Origin: Solea solea
Lineage: Eukaryota > Chordata > Actinopteri > Pleuronectiformes > Soleidae
NCBI RefSeq assembly: GCF_958295425.1
Contig: NC_081154.1
Span: 12,188,938 to 12,252,937, forward strand
Length of the DNA: 64,000 nucleotides
Reading direction: 5' to 3'
Part shown: positions 59,386 through 64,000 of the stretch, in pieces
Layout of the letters: each line of letters starts with the position of its first letter
How positions within the stretch are numbered: position 1 is the stretch's first letter
Position numbers and translations under genes: made by a program
The notes under the pieces: generated by a model
What the model saw: the letters and a program-made list of their open reading frames with translations, nothing else
Told to the model about the DNA's origin: nothing
Databases searched by the model: none

Positions 59386-60306
59386 CACATAGCAGGCTGC
59401 TACACAACCTAAAACGCAGGAAACTGTAAATTTGAAGCAAAGGGACAAAGTTCGAAATTCAAGCGTTTTAAATCCAAAGCTGTGGTGGTGACTAAATGAA
59501 ATGACAACAAAGTGACATGTGAAAGAAACTGTCTCACTCAGACCGGTTTCATTTCCTGCCATTAATGCATGGTCTAATGACTTCAACTGCATTTGTGTCC
59601 AATACATTTTCCCCCCTTCCTCCTTTTGTGTCCAATTTGGTGTGGACAATTCAGTCACACTGCTGCTATTGTCATTAACATGTGCCCTGCGAGGCATGTG
59701 ACGGTGATGGCTTTTAACCTGACAGTGAGGGAGCGAGCAGTAAAGCTCATGCACCCTCAGGACGCCAGCACCCACTGTGTCGGCAACACGATGATGATTC
59801 TTCCTTGGTTTTCTAACTTTGCAAGATGAAAGTTGCAAGAATGTACAAGCTACTGCTATTAGGATTTTAACCAGGGTCTCAGAACTTAATAAAACCAAAA
59901 AATACATTATCTTGGTTAGGAAATGGTGCACACTGCAACAGCTTTAGCTGTCTGTTTATGGTTGGAGGGTTGGTTGACTAGATGTAAGTGTGTGTGTAAT
60001 TTAGTGTTACCTTTTGCTTTATATGTTGCTGTGGTGTCAGGGTGGCGAGTGTATGTTTTTCATTTGTTTTTCCTTGTTATTTCTGTTTACATGCCGTGTC
60101 TGTGTCACGTTGGCTGCTTTAATTCTCAGGTGAAATCTCATCTAGCTTCCCTGTGAAAGGAGCATGGAGAGAATTGAATACAAATGAGGTTCCAGGTGTC
60201 CATTGCATGTTTTAGAATTTTAAACCTCTCCCAGGACTTATGCTGTGCATAGTGTCCTTTCTTTGGCTACGCTGTACTCACTGCTAAACATGCCAGATAG
60301 ATACTG
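59386..60306. other. Non-coding stretch, no gene found
   Basis: The long minus-strand open frame from 59931 runs into the inverted-repeat element and has no domain. Nothing else recognised. Confidence 0.4.
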
Positions 60307-60351
<45 letters not shown>

Positions 60352-60352
60352 C
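60307..60352. repeat. (TAGA)n microsatellite
   Basis: About eleven TAGA/GATA units, uninterrupted. Confidence 0.95.
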
Positions 60353-63300
60353 AAATGACCATTTAAGTACACAAGTCGTGTATGCAGGTGTAAACAGGGA
60401 GCAAATGGACTCTAGTGCAGTGAGTTGCTTAGTTACATAAAATACAGTTAATGAGCAACAGCAGTGGGGAAAGTAAGCAGTATTTATTTGCTTGGACCGA
60501 CCGTGAGGTGGAACAGTTTTTGGCCATTATGGGTTGCAGTGTTTTGCAACAAGTGGATGACAAAATACTGATTGATAGGACCCTCTCAGGGAACGTAGGA
60601 GTCAACTTCATTGTTTCCAAAAAGCCCTAAATCTAAGGTTTTGCACATCCAAAAACACAAGCTTGGAGTTTCCGCATTGAAATAGGTTTCCAGAAGTCTC
60701 TGTTTGAAGGCACACACATAGTAAAATGTGCTTGGATGTATTAACTTAAATGTTAGACAAAATTACTGCAGGTATAAAAAATTTCCACATGACATCTTTG
60801 CAGTCAAAAGCCTTGGACATCTTTGTTGGTATGGTATCCTCTACCTGGGTCCTAAAGCAACACCAACAGGGCTGTAGTGCCATTGTCCATGTGTGCTTGT
60901 TGTCCTATTCAACAGGAGAATGAAAGGATAAATGCTGCTCTCTCACTCCATCTGATCTCTCTTGCTTTTTCTCCCGCTCTTTGGCATGTACTGGCCGCCA
61001 TTGCCCTCGTGGAGGTCTCCTTGCTTATGTAATGTCTCTAAACATTTGTGCAGTATTAGGGGAAGTCGGCCATGCCAAAACTGTGCAAAACGTCCCTCTG
61101 TGTACCCCGTTGAGGTGGGACAGATGGCGAATCTCGTTCCCAGTCTTGTAAACTGCCTGTGACAGGAGCAATGGCACATACATCGTTGAACTAGGGCAAC
61201 GCTAACTGCGGCTTTACAGACAGTGGTGGATCACTTAGGCTTGTAATCAAAATAATGAAGCAACCCAGTTTGGTTCCTAAAATGTTATTACTGTTTGTTA
61301 TTTACAGAACAGTGATTTTTTTGGAAATGAACTGTTGCGTTTCTCCACCTGTAAACCAGGTTACTGCTCACCCATAACAAAGGCTATCAGATTCAAGGAT
61401 TAGATCATCGATCACAATGTTTAAGAAGGTGACCTGGAGTTGTTTTCTAATTTAGTCGTTAATCACCCGCACAACAGTGTCGGGCACTTTCACTTTGTTC
61501 TCCCTCTTAACAACTCTCTGGGCAGAGTCCATTACTGAGTAAACACACAGTGAAAAACTGAAGAAATGAATGAAGATGCTCGGCACTGAAGCCCCAGAGG
61601 TGAGATCAAATGGCAGGCCTGGTGATGATGAGGGATGTTTATGGCTGACACTCTATTAAGAGGAGACTCTTCCCTGCTGGCACATAATGAACATCTACCT
61701 TGTGAAATGGTTGTTCTGAAGCTTTTTCCTTACACCAAATTACTGGTCATTTTCATCAAAATGTGCCCTAATTGCTTTCAATGGCGAGTCGGGGGAACGG
61801 CCACTGACGGGGAGAATGAGTTTTAGGGTAACTTGGCAAGGTGACTGCGCTCATGGAAACATTAGCCATGTTGATTTGAATAAATCTCCACTGCCATTTC
61901 CCCTTTTTGTATGTTAATGAAAGCCAGTTATGTCCTTGGAGGATGATATTTCAGGCCTGAACTCTTCTTTTCTCTGTGTACACGGCAACTCCTCCTCCAG
62001 ATGTCCCCCACTGCAGGAGGCTGTGAGGCACAGGCAAGAGGCTTACCGCCAACTATGCTTGCACACAGACACACAAACATAAACATACACATAACTCAGG
62101 GAGGGGCACCTCAGTTGACCTGTTACAAAATAAGTATGTTGTTTCTGTCAAGACGAGAGTTAAATAATGCTGACTAAAAGGGCAGCGTGTGTTGGAAGAA
62201 GGGGGAAAAAAACATCTCAGGGAGGAGAATGTTTTTTTGGAAACCACAATGTACCATCTGCACACGGCGGGGTGCATGAGCGACACTGGACTACTGCTGT
62301 GAGGAACTATTGCATTGTTATTAAATGGCTGTTGCCTCACTGGCAGCCATATTAAAGCCTCAGATCCTGTGCCTGGTGCAAGGCAGCAAGGAAGAGAAAA
62401 GGGGTGGGTGGGTGACTAAAAAAAGCCGAAAACCAGTGTGGCCTTCTGGACATGCTGACACAATGTGCAGCTGCGATGGCACAGATAAGGGGATGGAACT
62501 TCTTCAAAACAGAAATAAGGTGCAAGAGAAGCTTTTCCTTCCCTGTCGTGTCTCTTTTTCTTCTAACCTCTCTACATCCATGTTTCCGCCCACCACCTCT
62601 ATTGGCTCAGCATCGTGTACAAGGTGCAGTGAACAGACAGCTTTTTTTTTTTTCCTCCACATGAGCTGTGTCTTAAGAATGCAGATTTAGCAGCTTTTGC
62701 AGCTCTTGTTCTTTCTTCTTATTATTTTTTTAATTAATCCTTTCTTTACACTTAACATGTAGATTAAATACATCTTATCCTTGTATTGAAGTAGTATTTT
62801 AATTTTCACTTTCATTTTAACAAATGAATACAAAGACAGTTTAACTAACAAGGTAACCGAGTACAGGTTTGGAGGCAGTGTGTTTAAAAAAAGAAGATAT
62901 TTTGGTCTGGTTTTCACGTTGGGATTGATGTTTGTCCAAATGAAGCTCTTCCAAGCATTTTTTTGCATGTAACGCACCAGCTTCCATCGCTCCTGTCTCT
63001 CCTCTGCTCCATGTTTATGTGTGAATGTTGGATAAGCCACACCCTTGGTAGTAACATAAGATCAGACACACACTATCAACTGAAACAACTGCACATGTAA
63101 ATGCCATCAATGACATGCTATTGCTTGATGGGGTTTGAGGGGATGGAGATCCCCATGCAGAGGTGGCTTGGCTCCCCTTAAAATAAATGGTAGGGGTAAA
63201 AAAATCACATCTCTGTTGTTGTGGCTGAGGAGTCTGGATCCACTCCCGCTACAGCAAGTTTGTTTGACGTATTGATGATTGCTACTTGCTGAACTAGCAG

Positions 63301-64000
63301 CAGACGGTGCATGAAATGCCACTGAAGAGTGAGAGCTGATAAGCTCCTTTTGCTCTCCCTCACTCCTGCACCCCCCACGGAAGGAAAATGACTCTCGAGA
63401 TTGCACACTCCGCTAACAGTTTCTCATTAACTTCCTCTGTGCCGGTATTATGTTAAATCTTAATGCATAGTCCCTGAAATGTTGTGCAGACCGATACCAG
63501 GCTTTTTGCACAGCTTCTGTGTGTACCGATGGATGAAACTGGTGGCTAATTGCCACTTCCGTCCTACTTCCTGGACTTCACTTTTCAAAGTGGAAGACGA
63601 CTTCCATTTTTAAATACAGTCCATGAGTGTTTTCAGGCAGGAGGTAAAAGACAAGATCATACTGATCTAAAATAATTCAGCATTTTCCAATAATATATTG
63701 AGCGATAATTGGAGTTACGTGAAGATGTAACATCCACAGCTGTCAGTCACTCCAACCACTGGTTACGTCGAGTGAGCGGTGAATGCCCGTAAAGAGCCAC
63801 ATGTGCTCGAACTACTGTTTTCCCGGACTGAAGTTTCTAAGGGCTTGATTTTTGGAGGCTGTCATTCCTCTTGACGCAACCTGACATTTGGAAAGGTCTG
63901 TGAGGAGGATTTTGTTTGTGACAGCTTCAAATTACAGTGACACCGAGGCACCAGGAGAAAAAGGAAGGGATAGAGGGATTGTGGAAGAAAATGGCTCTTG
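60353..64000. other. Non-coding stretch to the window end, no gene found
   Basis: 61390-61960 is repeat-poor with balanced composition and may be regulatory. T-rich runs occur at 62641 and 62730. No exon with splice support; if the 52688 donor is real, this is probably intron. Confidence 0.4.

Noticed and set aside
59296..59931. 211-codon minus-strand open frame
   Set aside because: It runs into the inverted-repeat element, has no recognisable domain, and lacks codon-like composition.
1..64000. CRISPR arrays, bacterial operons, tRNA and rRNA genes
   Set aside because: The DNA is vertebrate nuclear. The only arrays are microsatellites, and no cloverleaf or rRNA core sequence was recognised.

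Overview
The window is vertebrate nuclear DNA, most probably from a ray-finned (percomorph-like) fish. Genes are split by short GT-AG introns. The proteins match vertebrate families. Introns and spacers carry teleost-style interspersed repeats: hAT-type miniature elements with CAGGGGTGTCAAAC ends, and the repeat that reads 'ggtgccaatcccagctga'. GT/CA, AT and tetranucleotide microsatellites are abundant. The species cannot be read from the sequence.

The left 12.2 kb is compact and holds three complete genes. bccip lies on the minus strand (7 coding exons, 300 aa). uros lies on the plus strand, head to head with bccip across a spacer of about 0.35 kb that looks like a shared promoter (9 coding exons, 261 aa, plus an inferred untranslated first exon). 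mmp21 follows on the plus strand (7 exons, 689 aa), with a TATA box only about 240 bp after the uros poly(A) signal. The order bccip-uros-mmp21 is the same as on human 10q26. The three products do unrelated jobs: genome maintenance and ribosome assembly, haem synthesis, and left-right patterning by a secreted metalloproteinase. Their linkage is conserved synteny, not an operon.

From 12.25 kb to 64 kb I find no protein-coding gene I can defend. This stretch holds microsatellites, decayed transposons, a roughly 690-bp tetranucleotide array with an internal 233-bp period, and long repeat-poor AT-rich stretches that could hold conserved regulatory DNA. At about 52.2-52.7 kb there is a CpG-rich patch with an Sp1-type box, an inverted CCAAT box and a good splice donor. 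It is best read as the promoter and untranslated first exon of a plus-strand gene whose coding exons lie beyond the window. On human 10q26 ctbp2 lies on the mmp21 side of this cluster, so ctbp2 is a candidate, but nothing in the sequence proves it.

No new multi-gene system is apparent. The observations most worth checking are the long N-glycosylation-rich insert and doubled furin-type sites in the Mmp21 propeptide, the orphan CpG-rich first exon, a fresh-looking hAT insertion with an exact 8-bp target duplication, and several inverted or palindromic repeat structures.
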